A stretch of DNA of 64,000 bases from Glycocaulis alkaliphilus (GCF_004000605.1 NZ_CP018911.1:1054001-1118000), one strand, 5' to 3'. Positions 35,401-42,883 are shown, counted from the stretch's first letter. The notes: a model not told the origin generated them from the letters alone. Made by a program: numbers and translations.

Positions 35401-36018
35401 GCCAGCCAGTATGCGGTATCTCTTGAGTTGCTGCACTCCAATTATGGTCCCGATGAGACGCGTTATCAGGCGGGTTACCAATACTATTTCGAGGGACTGG
35501 CTACGCTGCGCGGCCGGCTTGGCTACGCGTCAGGTAATACACTGGTCTATGCCACAGCCGGCCCGGCATGGCTGCGTGAGCGCCAGGAACGAACGCAGTA
35601 CCGGGACAGGAGCACCAATCGAAGCCCGGACTCTCCGTTTGGCCCTTATTCAGAGACTGCATTCATGGAGACCGCCCAACTGACGCGCAGCGGATGGACC
35701 GTGGGCGGCGGCGGGGAGATCGCGCTCGGCGCGCGCTGGTCGCTGAAGGCGGAATATCTTTACGCGCACTTCGAAAGAGCGGATTTCAATTTCGCCGATG
35801 CGCGCGCCGGGGTCGGTCGTACCTTCACCTATCAGGAGGTGGTCGGCTACGGCCCCCCGACCGTCATCGAAATCCCGGGCCTTGGACCGATCGAGTTTCC
35901 CAATCCGATCAGCGAGGAAAGGGTCTATCACGGGACGTCGGACATGGTGGTTGGCCGCCAGGCGCGCAACGATGCAGAGATCCACAACGTCCGCATCGGT
36001 CTGGCATACCGCTTCTGA
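32431..36018 (+). CDS. FecA-like TonB-dependent receptor fused to a second outer-membrane barrel
   Basis: A 1195-residue protein. Order: a signal region (about 1-48); an STN signalling domain (about 53-130, PMASALNALSEQTGLSFVYA); a plug with IRGMQGMDRVPVVIDG; and a 22-strand receptor barrel whose last strands end near RTLRLGVTAAYG at about residue 886. That is where a receptor normally stops. The chain continues with a linker and a complete Omp25/OmpA-like small barrel starting GDWSGFYLGVQGGHDW (D916) and ending in VRIGLAYRF with a terminal Phe. The two barrels in one chain are highly unusual. The upstream fecIR pair indicates transcriptional signalling. The substrate may be a siderophore or heme. 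Confidence 0.9.
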   Translation: MTKKAAANACHEMGERRGRIGVRLLTGTALAATAALILMGHAHARADETAPAAQTAEAPVEVSISPQPMASALNALSEQTGLSFVYATRDLEGVSSRGASGRMTAREALDRLLAGSGFTARQVSARTVAIEPVASAQVQDGAIQLGAVRVEGTADTVMADPSGEPYRTSGSSAYISQERVQRFRGTSAGDFLSGVTGVVNGDNRNSGALDVNIRGMQGMDRVPVVIDGSLQQSTVYRGYSGVAGRTYLDPDLIGSVRIEKGPSAQVDGVGATGGVVRVDTIGIDDLVARDGEFGYRFRAGLVGNTVSPPAIGALGTGNGTPERFDRPELLEFNSGSVSLAVGRRFDRFDIVAAFARRDVGNYFAGERGEVPPGGGTSVTGGALRRYNLGEEVLSTSQDNTSYLLRGIVRPSDDMALDVSYMRYESDFGEMMPSQIVRFGGAMQAPLSRTEVDTYSARYRWQPHDRRFVDLEAGFWATQNFTSIETLYRYELANGNVLNSDVAYQSQSDRWGVNLANTSRLTTVIGALQLNYGGSYTRERLSPPDGWEDYKDNSDYTNFVEPRDGWRNEYSAFIAGELRPQDWLTLSGALRYTETESQDYNEVDISLGSGQGRVTGYNHEKNSALAPMLSILVEPVSGLQVYGRYAEATRAPSLFESTTGFSFYPDPRNPVRPERTRNTEFGLNYQRGSLFADEDLLQLKLAFFHNVVDDYITRGTDADGFPVPMENIDRAEFQGVEASGRYDMGRVYAEFGATIYTDKQFCDQDGVCREGNTINSYIPAHIPPEFSASATFGLRLFDERLDTGLRYTHMGERNTDFVTWGGSVSVIEWGAYDVVDLFATYRVNDSISLDVAVDNLTDRYYTDALSLGLMPSPGRTLRLGVTAAYGAAADAESRLVRRASIDSLLDAGGLGDQFAGDWSGFYLGVQGGHDWISSRGMTTDADGTASVTVASESTDVAARGSALGVYAGRNWQIGSRWVIGIEGDVARLNATASQYAVSLELLHSNYGPDETRYQAGYQYYFEGLATLRGRLGYASGNTLVYATAGPAWLRERQERTQYRDRSTNRSPDSPFGPYSETAFMETAQLTRSGWTVGGGGEIALGARWSLKAEYLYAHFERADFNFADARAGVGRTFTYQEVVGYGPPTVIEIPGLGPIEFPNPISEERVYHGTSDMVVGRQARNDAEIHNVRIGLAYRF

Positions 36019-36041
36019 TTCCGGAGATAAGGTTATAGGGT

Positions 36042-37013
36042 ATGGCAATTCCCCAACACCATCCTCATCGCTATGAGTCATGCTATCGCAAAGTCGAGCG
36101 ACCGCCCGCCGCGATACGCCGCAGTTTCGTGCTCATGGCCGCTGCAATATCCGTCGTCTTCGCGGCGGGGGCGGCACCTGCGCCCGCGCCGCCCCCGCTC
36201 AGCGCTGAACCCGCGGCCGAGGCAGCCGGGTTGATCGACGCCCCTGAGCCGGCCCTGCCTTCCGAGACGGGGCCTGAGGCGGGGCCTGGGGCGGACGATC
36301 CTCCCATTGCCTCGCCGGCGCCGTCCGCCTTGCCCCACGACCTGTCACCTTGGGGAATGTTTCTCGCGGCGGACTGGGTGGTCAAGGCGGTGATGATCGG
36401 TCTGGCTCTGGCCTCGGTGCTCACCTGGACGGTGTTCCTGGTCAAGAGCGTCGAGATCGCGGGGCTGAAACGGCGCCTGCGTCAGGATCTGGACGCCGTG
36501 CGCCGCGCGCCCTCGCTGGGCGCTGCCGGACCGGCCCACGTGCTGGGCAAGGCGCTAATCAGGGAAGCGCGTGCGGAGCTGGAACTTTCCGGCGATGCGC
36601 TCAGCAAGGACGGCGTGAAAGAGCGCGTGGCGGCGGGGCTGTCGCGTCTTGAGGCGGGTTTCGCGCGCCAGCGGATGACCGGCATGGGGATGCTCGCCTC
36701 GGTGGGGGCCACGGCGCCCTTCGTGGGCCTGTTCGGGACCGTCTGGGGCATTATGAACAGTTTTATCGGCATCTCGCGGGCGAACACCACCAACCTGGCG
36801 GTGGTTGCGCCGGGCATCGCGGAGGCCTTGCTGGCCACAGCCCTTGGTCTCGCTGCGGCCATCCCCGCAGTGCTCATGTACAATCACTTCACCCGGCAGG
36901 TCGCGGGCGTCAGGGCGCAAGCGGGCGACCTGACGAGCGCCATCCTGCGCCTGGTGTCGCGGGATCTGGATCGCGGCGCGTCAGCGTTGGCCCGCCCGCA
37001 GGCAGCGGAGTAA
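36042..37013 (+). CDS. exbB: TonB-system proton channel ExbB
   Basis: A 323-residue MotA/TolQ/ExbB protein. A signal-like hydrophobic segment (about 28-45) and a Pro/Ala/Glu-rich periplasmic linker precede the three-helix channel: WVVKAVMIGLALASVLTWTV, then MGMLASVGATAPFVGLFGTV and IAEALLATALGLAAAIPAVL. The long N-terminal extension is typical of ExbB variants in this group. The operon is exbB-exbD-tonB, starting 23 bases after the fusion receptor, so it may be co-transcribed with it. Confidence 0.94.
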   Translation: MAIPQHHPHRYESCYRKVERPPAAIRRSFVLMAAAISVVFAAGAAPAPAPPPLSAEPAAEAAGLIDAPEPALPSETGPEAGPGADDPPIASPAPSALPHDLSPWGMFLAADWVVKAVMIGLALASVLTWTVFLVKSVEIAGLKRRLRQDLDAVRRAPSLGAAGPAHVLGKALIREARAELELSGDALSKDGVKERVAAGLSRLEAGFARQRMTGMGMLASVGATAPFVGLFGTVWGIMNSFIGISRANTTNLAVVAPGIAEALLATALGLAAAIPAVLMYNHFTRQVAGVRAQAGDLTSAILRLVSRDLDRGASALARPQAAE

Positions 37014-37016
37014 GCC

Positions 37017-37454
37017 ATGGCGGCCCGGCTGGATACTGACGACGATGATCTCACCGAAACCTCCGAGATCAATGTCACCCCCTTCATCGATGTCATGCTC
37101 GTTCTGCTGATCATTTTCATGGTGGCCGCGCCACTGGCCACGGTGGATATTGATGTCGATCTGCCCGCCTCGACCGCAGCGCGCGACGAGCCGCCAGAGG
37201 CCCCGATTTATCTGACCGTGCGCGCGGACCTCTCCTTGGTCCTGGGCGAAGAACCGGTCTCGGACGAGGCGCTGGAGGCCGCTCTGGACCGGGCCACGGA
37301 CGCTGACAGGCAGGCGCGTATCTTCTTGCGCGCAGATCAGTCGGTCGCCTATGGCGATCTGATGGCCGTGATGAACGCCGTGCGCGATGCGGGCTATCTC
37401 AAGCTGGCGCTGGTCGGGCTTGAGGATACCGCACAGGCCAGAGCGGAGCGATGA
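37017..37454 (+). CDS. exbD: TonB-system protein ExbD
   Basis: A 145-residue protein with a short cytoplasmic N-terminus, one membrane helix (INVTPFIDVMLVLLIIFMVA) containing the functional Asp of FIDVMLVLL, and a periplasmic domain. It forms the proton-driven motor with ExbB. It lies 3 bases after exbB, and its stop overlaps the tonB start (ATGA). Confidence 0.95.
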   Translation: MAARLDTDDDDLTETSEINVTPFIDVMLVLLIIFMVAAPLATVDIDVDLPASTAARDEPPEAPIYLTVRADLSLVLGEEPVSDEALEAALDRATDADRQARIFLRADQSVAYGDLMAVMNAVRDAGYLKLALVGLEDTAQARAER

Positions 37455-38284
37455 GCCTGACCGCACCGGCCCAGGTCGATGACGATCCCGCGCGCGCGGT
37501 GTGGGCCATCAGCTTCGCGCTGGTCGCGGGCCTGCATGCTGGCGCCGGCGCGGCTGCGATACTCTTGCGTGCGCCGGTGGCCACCCCCGCCATGCCTGCA
37601 GCGGCCATCATGGTGGACCTGGCGCCGATCCCGTCCGCGCCTGTCGAGCCAGCAAGCGAGATTCCGCCTGGCCCCGACCAGGCCGAGTCGCTTCCCCAGC
37701 CGGAACCGGATCCCGAGCCAGATCCAGACCCTGAACCTGAACCTGAACCTGAACCTGAACCCGATCCCGCGCCGCGTCCCGATCCGGAGCCCCTTCCGGA
37801 TGAGGCGCCAGAGCTTCCGGAAATGGAAACGGTCGAAGCAATTTTGCCGTCCGAACGGCTCCCGCCGCCTCCGAGCCGGTCTGCACAGCCTCCTGCGGCC
37901 CGGGAGCAGCTTTCTACGCCCCCCAGCGCCCTCGCACCACCAGGTGAGACCGCTGCCTCACCCGCCGAAGGCGCGCCGTCCCTGTCCCTGCAAGCGGCCG
38001 CAATATCCTGGCAGTCGGCCCTTTTGGGCCAGCTGGAACGCCATAAGCGCTATCCCGCCCAAGCACGGCGTCAGCGCCGTGAGGGGACCGCCCAACTGCG
38101 GTTCACGCTTGATCGTGAGGGGCGTGTGGTCAGCGGCGAGATCATGACGAGTTCAGGGTCAGACCTGCTGGACGCCGAAGCCTTGGCCCTGTTGGCGCGG
38201 GCCCAGCCTCTGCCTGCGCCTCCTGATCACATGCCCGGTGATGTCATCGAGATCATCGTACCTATCGAATTTTACCTGCGCTAG
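37451..38284 (+). CDS. tonB: TonB energy-transducing protein
   Basis: A 277-residue periplasm-spanning protein. An N-terminal membrane anchor (about 15-40), a long Pro/Glu/Asp-rich spacer (PEPEPEPEP, PDPAPRPDP), and a C-terminal TonB domain (about 190-277) with LERHKRYPAQARRQRREGTAQLRF cut short here as LERHKRYPAQARR and a second part GRVVSGEIMTSSGSDLLD. It transfers energy from ExbBD to the receptors in this region. The spacer contains five copies of the hexamer CCTGAA. Confidence 0.94.
   Translation: MSLTAPAQVDDDPARAVWAISFALVAGLHAGAGAAAILLRAPVATPAMPAAAIMVDLAPIPSAPVEPASEIPPGPDQAESLPQPEPDPEPDPDPEPEPEPEPEPDPAPRPDPEPLPDEAPELPEMETVEAILPSERLPPPPSRSAQPPAAREQLSTPPSALAPPGETAASPAEGAPSLSLQAAAISWQSALLGQLERHKRYPAQARRQRREGTAQLRFTLDREGRVVSGEIMTSSGSDLLDAEALALLARAQPLPAPPDHMPGDVIEIIVPIEFYLR
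37730..37759 (+). repeat. Five tandem CCTGAA hexamers in the tonB spacer
   Basis: Five perfect tandem copies of CCTGAA encode Pro-Glu repeats in the periplasmic spacer of TonB. Copy-number changes would keep the reading frame and alter spacer length by two residues per unit. Confidence 0.85.
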
Positions 38285-38352
38285 CGCTCCGGCGAGCCGG
38301 TGAACTCCAAACATGGTTGCTGCCTGGGTCGACCGCATCATTGACTACCTCC

Positions 38353-38389
38353 AACATATTTGCGAATGAGAGTCGTTCTCAAATATGTT
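38353..38389. promoter_or_regulatory. Strong Fur-like palindrome upstream of the third receptor
   Basis: A 37-base inverted repeat with perfect 10-base outer arms AACATATTTG (38353-38362) and CAAATATGTT (38380-38389) around GCGAATGAGAGTCGTTCT. The inner part has the GAATGAGA/TTCTC pattern of Fur boxes. It lies 31 bases before the receptor start, in the expected repressor position. Confidence 0.75.
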
Positions 38390-38420
38390 CCAATGGCAGA
38401 CAGAATGAATGAGGGATCCG

Positions 38421-40583
38421 ATGACCATTCACGAGTTGACATACACACTGCGGCCCAGGCCAAGGCTGCTGCTTCTGGCCAGTTGCGCAATCGTAGCGGC
38501 TACACCGGCGGGATTTGCACAATCGGCGGCTTCCGATACGGATCAGGATGATGAGGCGATTGTGCTTGATCCGGTGCAGGTCATCGACCGCCGAACTGAA
38601 TTCGGCGTCCAGGGTGATGACATCTATGTCACCCCCGGCGCGGTGAGCTCCACGAGTGGGGACGCGATTCAGGAGCGCTTCTTCGGCAATCCGCAAGAAG
38701 CCTTGCGATCAACGCCTGGTGTTTTCACCCGTCAGGTGAGCAGTCAGCCTGGTATTGAGGTCAATATTCGCGGTCTTTATGGATTTGGCCGGGTCAACGC
38801 CATGATCGACGGCGTTCCGCAGACATACCGCAATGTCGCTGGTCATGGCTCATCGGGCGGTTCGCTGCTGTACGTGCATCCTGAGCTTCTGGGCGGTGTC
38901 GACGTGGTGCGCGGCGCGGTGTCCGGCCCCCACGGGGCTGGTGTTCTCGCCGGCGCAGCCAATTTCCGCACTCTGGGCATCGACGATGTGATTATCGAGG
39001 GGCGCGATCAGGGGCTTTTGACGCGCATATCGGCGGGCACCAATGGCCGTGACATGTCTGGTGTTGTCGCGGGCGGCTACCGTTCTTCACCGGGCGAGGG
39101 GCAAGCTGGCACATTCGCCGTCATGGCCGCCGTGGCCAGGTCTGTTATCTCCACCTACGAGACAGGTGAGGGGATCGACCTTCCGAGAAGTATGGACAGC
39201 AATAACAGCCCCACCGGCGCGCTGCTGAGGGCCGAGTTCTCCCCCGGGTCCGGGCACAGCTTCGATATGGGCTACCGGTGGTACGACAACCGGTTCGAGT
39301 TCGCCAGCTACACCCAGAATCTCACCAATCAGACAGTAACCGCCAATTATGGCTTTCAGCCTGGCGGCGACCTGATCAATCTGCAGCTGGCCACGTATTA
39401 TAATCAGACGGACATGGTCTACGACGATGCGGGAACTTATGCAGGCCGTGAAACCGAGAACCGCAGTTACGGCGCGAGCCTGACGAACACCATGCGCGTC
39501 CGTCCGGCCGGGGACCTGCCTGTCGTCATCACCGCCGGGGCCTCATTCGGGGTGGACGACTACACCGTCAATGAGATGCGGGGCGGCAACCCGCCCGGCG
39601 AACTGCTCAAGACCAGCGTATTCACCGACGCCTCATTGCAACGGGGCATAGTCACCGTGTCGGCCGGGCTGCGCTATGATTACTGGGAGATGTCCGGATA
39701 CCAAGCACCGATCAGCCCGGGGTTTGGCGACTGTCCGGCCGGAGGCCCCGCATGCGGCGACCAGACGGTTGACCGTTCGGGCGGACGCCTGCTCCCAAGG
39801 GTGTCGGTCGCGATTGAAGCGCTCGAAGGGCTTCAGCTTTATGCCGGCTATGCTCACACCTTCCGCCCGCCCACCGTGCAGGAAATGCTGTTCTCGCTCG
39901 TCCCGATCGGGCCCGGCGTGGGAACAGGTGTGGCGAACAATCTCGATCTGGATCCGGAGACCAGCGAGAATCTTGATGCCGGCGTGAACTATCTCGGCCG
40001 TTCCGTGCTCTGGCAGAATGACTTCCTGGCGGTCAAAGCGGGCTACTTCCACAACCGTATCGAAAACTTCATCGTGAATGATTTCGTTCAGGTTCCCGGG
40101 CGTGGCTTAACGGCGATGTGGGTGAACCGGCCCGGCACCACCACCATGAAAGGCTGGGAGATAGAAGGCGTTTACGATGCAGGCCCGGCATACTTGCGGA
40201 TCAGCTACACCAACGCCGACACCGATCAGCCGATTGGTGACGGCGCGGGGATCGGCAATGGTGACGCAGGTATACTGCCCGACACCTACTATACGGTAGG
40301 TGCGGGTGTGCGGCTCCTGGGTCACCGTCTGAATCTCGGCGCCCAGATGCGTCATGTCGGCCGGGGCAAGGCCGCTTTCTTTGGCGATTACAGGCCCACC
40401 GACGCTTATACCCTTTATGATCTCGATGCTGGCTTTGACATCACGGACGATGTGCGGGCCTTTTTCAACATCGAGAATGTCATGAATGAGGCCTACAGCA
40501 TTGCAGGGGCGGGTATGGAAGGCCATGAGCGGCTGACCGGAAGAGGCCGCACCGCGATCATCGGATTGACTGCGAGGTTCTGA
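38421..40583 (+). CDS. TonB-dependent receptor (iron/heme type)
   Basis: A 720-residue outer-membrane receptor. ATG 38421 is chosen over 38409 because GAGGGA lies just upstream of it. A signal peptide ends near GFAQSAA. The plug has IRGLYGFGRVNAMIDGV and VDVVRGAVSGPHGAGVLAG; the barrel ends RTAIIGLTARF with a terminal Phe. It has FRPP and LDLDPETS in place of the FRAP/NPNL signature, so heme is possible but less certain. It stands alone behind a strong Fur-like palindrome and is followed by a large hairpin. Confidence 0.92.
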   Translation: MTIHELTYTLRPRPRLLLLASCAIVAATPAGFAQSAASDTDQDDEAIVLDPVQVIDRRTEFGVQGDDIYVTPGAVSSTSGDAIQERFFGNPQEALRSTPGVFTRQVSSQPGIEVNIRGLYGFGRVNAMIDGVPQTYRNVAGHGSSGGSLLYVHPELLGGVDVVRGAVSGPHGAGVLAGAANFRTLGIDDVIIEGRDQGLLTRISAGTNGRDMSGVVAGGYRSSPGEGQAGTFAVMAAVARSVISTYETGEGIDLPRSMDSNNSPTGALLRAEFSPGSGHSFDMGYRWYDNRFEFASYTQNLTNQTVTANYGFQPGGDLINLQLATYYNQTDMVYDDAGTYAGRETENRSYGASLTNTMRVRPAGDLPVVITAGASFGVDDYTVNEMRGGNPPGELLKTSVFTDASLQRGIVTVSAGLRYDYWEMSGYQAPISPGFGDCPAGGPACGDQTVDRSGGRLLPRVSVAIEALEGLQLYAGYAHTFRPPTVQEMLFSLVPIGPGVGTGVANNLDLDPETSENLDAGVNYLGRSVLWQNDFLAVKAGYFHNRIENFIVNDFVQVPGRGLTAMWVNRPGTTTMKGWEIEGVYDAGPAYLRISYTNADTDQPIGDGAGIGNGDAGILPDTYYTVGAGVRLLGHRLNLGAQMRHVGRGKAAFFGDYRPTDAYTLYDLDAGFDITDDVRAFFNIENVMNEAYSIAGAGMEGHERLTGRGRTAIIGLTARF

Positions 40584-40596
40584 TCTCTTCGCAAAC

Positions 40597-40657
40597 ACGG
40601 GTGGAGGGCACCGGAAACGGCACCTTAACAGGGAGCGGACGCCTGCCCTCCACCCGT
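40597..40657 (+). terminator. Large hairpin after the receptor gene
   Basis: A perfect 14-base inverted repeat, ACGGGTGGAGGGCA (40597-40610) and TGCCCTCCACCCGT (40644-40657), with a 33-base loop. It starts 13 bases after the receptor stop. No T-run follows, so the terminator role is likely but not proven. Confidence 0.55.
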
Positions 40658-40734
40658 ATCAATCAGCAAGGGCTGCGCGAGCTTCGCAGCGGCCGACGGG
40701 TTGCCGCTCGCCTGCAGGTCCGCGATCTGGCGGG

Positions 40735-40872
40735 CGTCATGCCGCCGGAAACGGTGGCCAGGGTCTGGCGCTGTTCAAGCCCCAAGGTCAGCATGGCTTG
40801 GTCGACCACCAGCTTGTACATGGCGAGGTGGCTCTTCGGCATGCTCGCGATATGCCAGGCGAACCTATCCTG
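40735..40872 (-). pseudogene. Remnant of an enoyl-CoA hydratase (crotonase) gene
   Basis: A short minus-strand segment encodes MPKSHLAMYKLVVDQAM followed by LTLGLEQRQTLATV, which matches the conserved C-terminal region of crotonase-family proteins. No start, no catalytic core and no intact C-terminus are present. After SGGMT the similarity moves to another frame (HDARQIADLQASGNPSAA), which suggests an indel. It begins just after the merR stop. It is a decayed fragment, probably left by a deletion joining merR to this tail. Confidence 0.6.
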
Positions 40873-40877
40873 CCCGA

Positions 40878-41309
40878 TTAGCGGCGGCGCGGCGTCCGGC
40901 TTTTTTGCGCGGATCGGTGCGACAACGACTTGCCAGCTACCCCAAGCAGCCGACGGAATGTGGGGCACTCCATATGGCTGGGTGCCGGGCACCGGGCGGC
41001 GTGTCGAAGGCCGTCGCGCATCGCAATCAGCTTGCGGATTGTGTGGTCAAGCTCCTCAGCTTTGGTTGCCAGTATCTCTCTGTCGATCTGGGGGGCGCCA
41101 TTGGGCGCGAACATCCGGGCAATCTCGTCCAGGGAGAATCCGGCGCGTTGGCCAAGCGCGATGAGAGACAAGCGTTCGAGGATACCGGAATCGAAGGTTC
41201 GTCTGAGGCCACTCCGTCCGGCGGATATGATCAATCCCTTTTCTTCGTAGAAGCGCAGGGTCGATGCGGGCAGGCCCGAGCGGCGGGCGACTTCGACGAT
41301 GTCCATCAT
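40878..41309 (-). CDS. MerR-family transcriptional regulator
   Basis: A 143-residue protein with an N-terminal MerR helix-turn-helix (about 1-70; IVEVARRSGLPASTLRFYEEKGL then SLIALGQRAGFSLDEIARMF) and a coiled-coil dimer helix. The tail reads CPAPSHMECPTFRRLL, with two Cys that could bind a metal or sense redox state; the SoxR iron-sulfur cluster motif is absent. It is divergent from the DUF2938 gene, and the shared region holds a classic MerR operator. It should act by twisting the over-spaced promoter. The inducer is unknown. Confidence 0.9.
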   Translation of the reverse strand: MMDIVEVARRSGLPASTLRFYEEKGLIISAGRSGLRRTFDSGILERLSLIALGQRAGFSLDEIARMFAPNGAPQIDREILATKAEELDHTIRKLIAMRDGLRHAARCPAPSHMECPTFRRLLGVAGKSLSHRSAQKSRTPRRR

Positions 41310-41331
41310 GACCGCATCCGCATTTTCTGTC

Positions 41332-41362
41332 TTGACCTCAAGTTCACTTGAATTTGTAGCAT
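41332..41362 (+). promoter_or_regulatory. MerR-type promoter/operator with 19-bp spacer
   Basis: -35 TTGACC (41332-41337) and -10 TAGCAT (41357-41362) are separated by 19 bases. The spacer contains TCAAGT-TC-ACTTGA (41338-41351), an inverted repeat like SoxR-type operators (CCTCAAGTT/ACTTGAGG). The long spacer with central dyad is the hallmark of MerR-family activation. It drives the DUF2938 gene at 41417. Confidence 0.82.
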
Positions 41363-41416
41363 GGGCAATATGAGCGGATCAACACGGGCGCGTTGGTCTC
41401 AATGCGAGGAACGGCG

Positions 41417-41941
41417 ATGGTCGAAAACACCAATGAGGGAGTGAACCCGCTTCTGGCTGCAGCCCTGATCGGTATCGGTGCGACTGCCTTCATGGACCTC
41501 TGGGCGCTGTTCCTGAAGATCGGGTTCCAGCTGCCTGTTCGCAGTTATGACATGGTCGGCAGGTGGATCGGCCGCATGGCCCATGGCCAGCTCGTTCACA
41601 TCAACATCGCGGCCAGCCCCGCTATCGCGCACGAGAACATTATCGGCTGGATCGTTCATTATCTCACGGGCATCGTTTTCGCAGCGGGGCTTCTGACCTT
41701 GTGGGGTCCGGGCTGGGTTTCGCGGCCAACGCTGTTTCCCGCCCTTTGCATTGGGTTGGTCACGATCCTTTTCCCATTTTTTGTGATGCAGCCTTGCCTG
41801 GGGTACGGCATCGCGGCGTCCAACCTCCCTCAGCCTGACGCGGCACGCCTTCGCAGTCTCATGGGGCATGCGTCGTTCGGGCTCGGGCTCTATGTCTCGG
41901 CAAGGATCGTCACCCTTTTCCTGCGCGCCGGCCAATTATGA
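41417..41941 (+). CDS. DUF2938 membrane protein
   Basis: A 174-residue protein with about four to five membrane segments. It matches the DUF2938 pattern: IGIGATAFMDLWALFLK, VGRWIGRMAHG, IIGWIVHYLTGIVFAAGLL, PFFVMQPCLGYGIAASN and HASFGLGLYVSARI. ATG 41417 has GAGGAA just upstream; 41402 is an alternative. It is controlled by the divergent MerR regulator. DUF2938 proteins have no established activity; the MerR control suggests a response to stress, metal or an electrophile. Confidence 0.88.
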   Translation: MVENTNEGVNPLLAAALIGIGATAFMDLWALFLKIGFQLPVRSYDMVGRWIGRMAHGQLVHINIAASPAIAHENIIGWIVHYLTGIVFAAGLLTLWGPGWVSRPTLFPALCIGLVTILFPFFVMQPCLGYGIAASNLPQPDAARLRSLMGHASFGLGLYVSARIVTLFLRAGQL

Positions 41942-41959
41942 ACCATCAGGAGCAAGCAG

Positions 41960-42580
41960 ATGACAGAAGGCTTCACCACGGCAGGATTCTGGGATGCGAG
42001 ATACCAGGGCGAGGATTACGCCTATGGCCGCGCGCCGAACGATTTTCTGCGGTTACATTCATCGGTGTTCCCCAAGGGAGCCCGAATACTGAGCCTGGCG
42101 GAAGGGGAAGGGCGCAATGCGGTCTTTCTCGCTGAGCAGGGCTACAAGACACATTGCGTGGATTTTTCACCGGAAGGACAGAAGAAGACATTGCAACTGG
42201 CGAAGGTGCGCGGGGTCGCCGTTACCTACGATATCGGCGATCTGACGGCCTACGGCATGGGCAAGGAGCGGTGGGACGGCATTATCTCGATTTTCTGCCA
42301 TCTTTCGCAGAATGATCGTCCGGGTCTTTACGCCTCGGTTGCGCGTGCGCTCAAGCCCGGCGGGGTTTTCCTTCTGGAGGCGTATCATCCTGACCAGATT
42401 GGCTTGGGGACCGGCGGACCGCGTGACGCGGCACATCTGCTGCGATCCGCCGAGTTGGAAGATGCGTTTGCCGGATTTGAAATCCTGGTCTCATCCGAGA
42501 CCGTGCGACACGTGGAGGAGGGCGCCTATCATCAGGGGCAAAGCGCTGTGACACAGTTCATCGCCCGCAAGCCAGGTTGA
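41960..42580 (+). CDS. SAM-dependent methyltransferase (TehB/thiopurine-type)
   Basis: A 206-residue class I methyltransferase. It starts with the family pattern FWDARYQGEDYAYGRAPNDF, has the SAM-binding motif LSLAEGEGRNAVFLAEQG, then VDFSPEGQKK and a later VARALKPGGVFLLEAY. Small proteins of this type methylate tellurite, selenite or thiols. It lies 18 bases after the DUF2938 gene and is probably in the same MerR-controlled operon. Confidence 0.9.
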   Translation: MTEGFTTAGFWDARYQGEDYAYGRAPNDFLRLHSSVFPKGARILSLAEGEGRNAVFLAEQGYKTHCVDFSPEGQKKTLQLAKVRGVAVTYDIGDLTAYGMGKERWDGIISIFCHLSQNDRPGLYASVARALKPGGVFLLEAYHPDQIGLGTGGPRDAAHLLRSAELEDAFAGFEILVSSETVRHVEEGAYHQGQSAVTQFIARKPG

Positions 42581-42883
42581 TCCATGTAACAAGGTCCGCT
42601 GGCTTCAGCCGTTGCGTGGACGGGGTTCCCAAGACGCTTGTGACGAGTGGTGTGTGGCGCGCCTGGCCGAGACGAGACGAGATGTGCGCGGGGCTGACTG
42701 GTGCGCTGTTTCTCGCCACTGTAACGGCCGTTATCGTTCCGCAGTGCAGCGTCCATGCAGCGTGGAACTGCCGGGAGTGCCGGTGGGGCCGCGCGCCGCG
42801 CATCGCGTCCACCCGTAAGGGTCTGCCGCAAGCTGGCCCTTGGCGCGACCCTGAGTGTCGGACAATCGGCACCGGAGGACAGC
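42581..42883. other. Leader region before the secreted protein, nothing assigned
   Basis: A 303-base gap. It contains the string GCCACTG and GC-rich segments that fold locally, but the conserved cobalamin riboswitch elements are not found. A reading frame from 42681 starts MCAGLTGALFLATVTAVIV, signal-like, but has no support as a gene. Confidence 0.4.

Noticed and set aside
42581-42883. Possible cobalamin riboswitch, because of GCCACTG in a GC-rich leader.
   Set aside because: The other conserved elements, including the B12 box GCCAGGAGACC and the GGGAA-GGCG segment, are not found on either strand, and the downstream gene has no B12 link.
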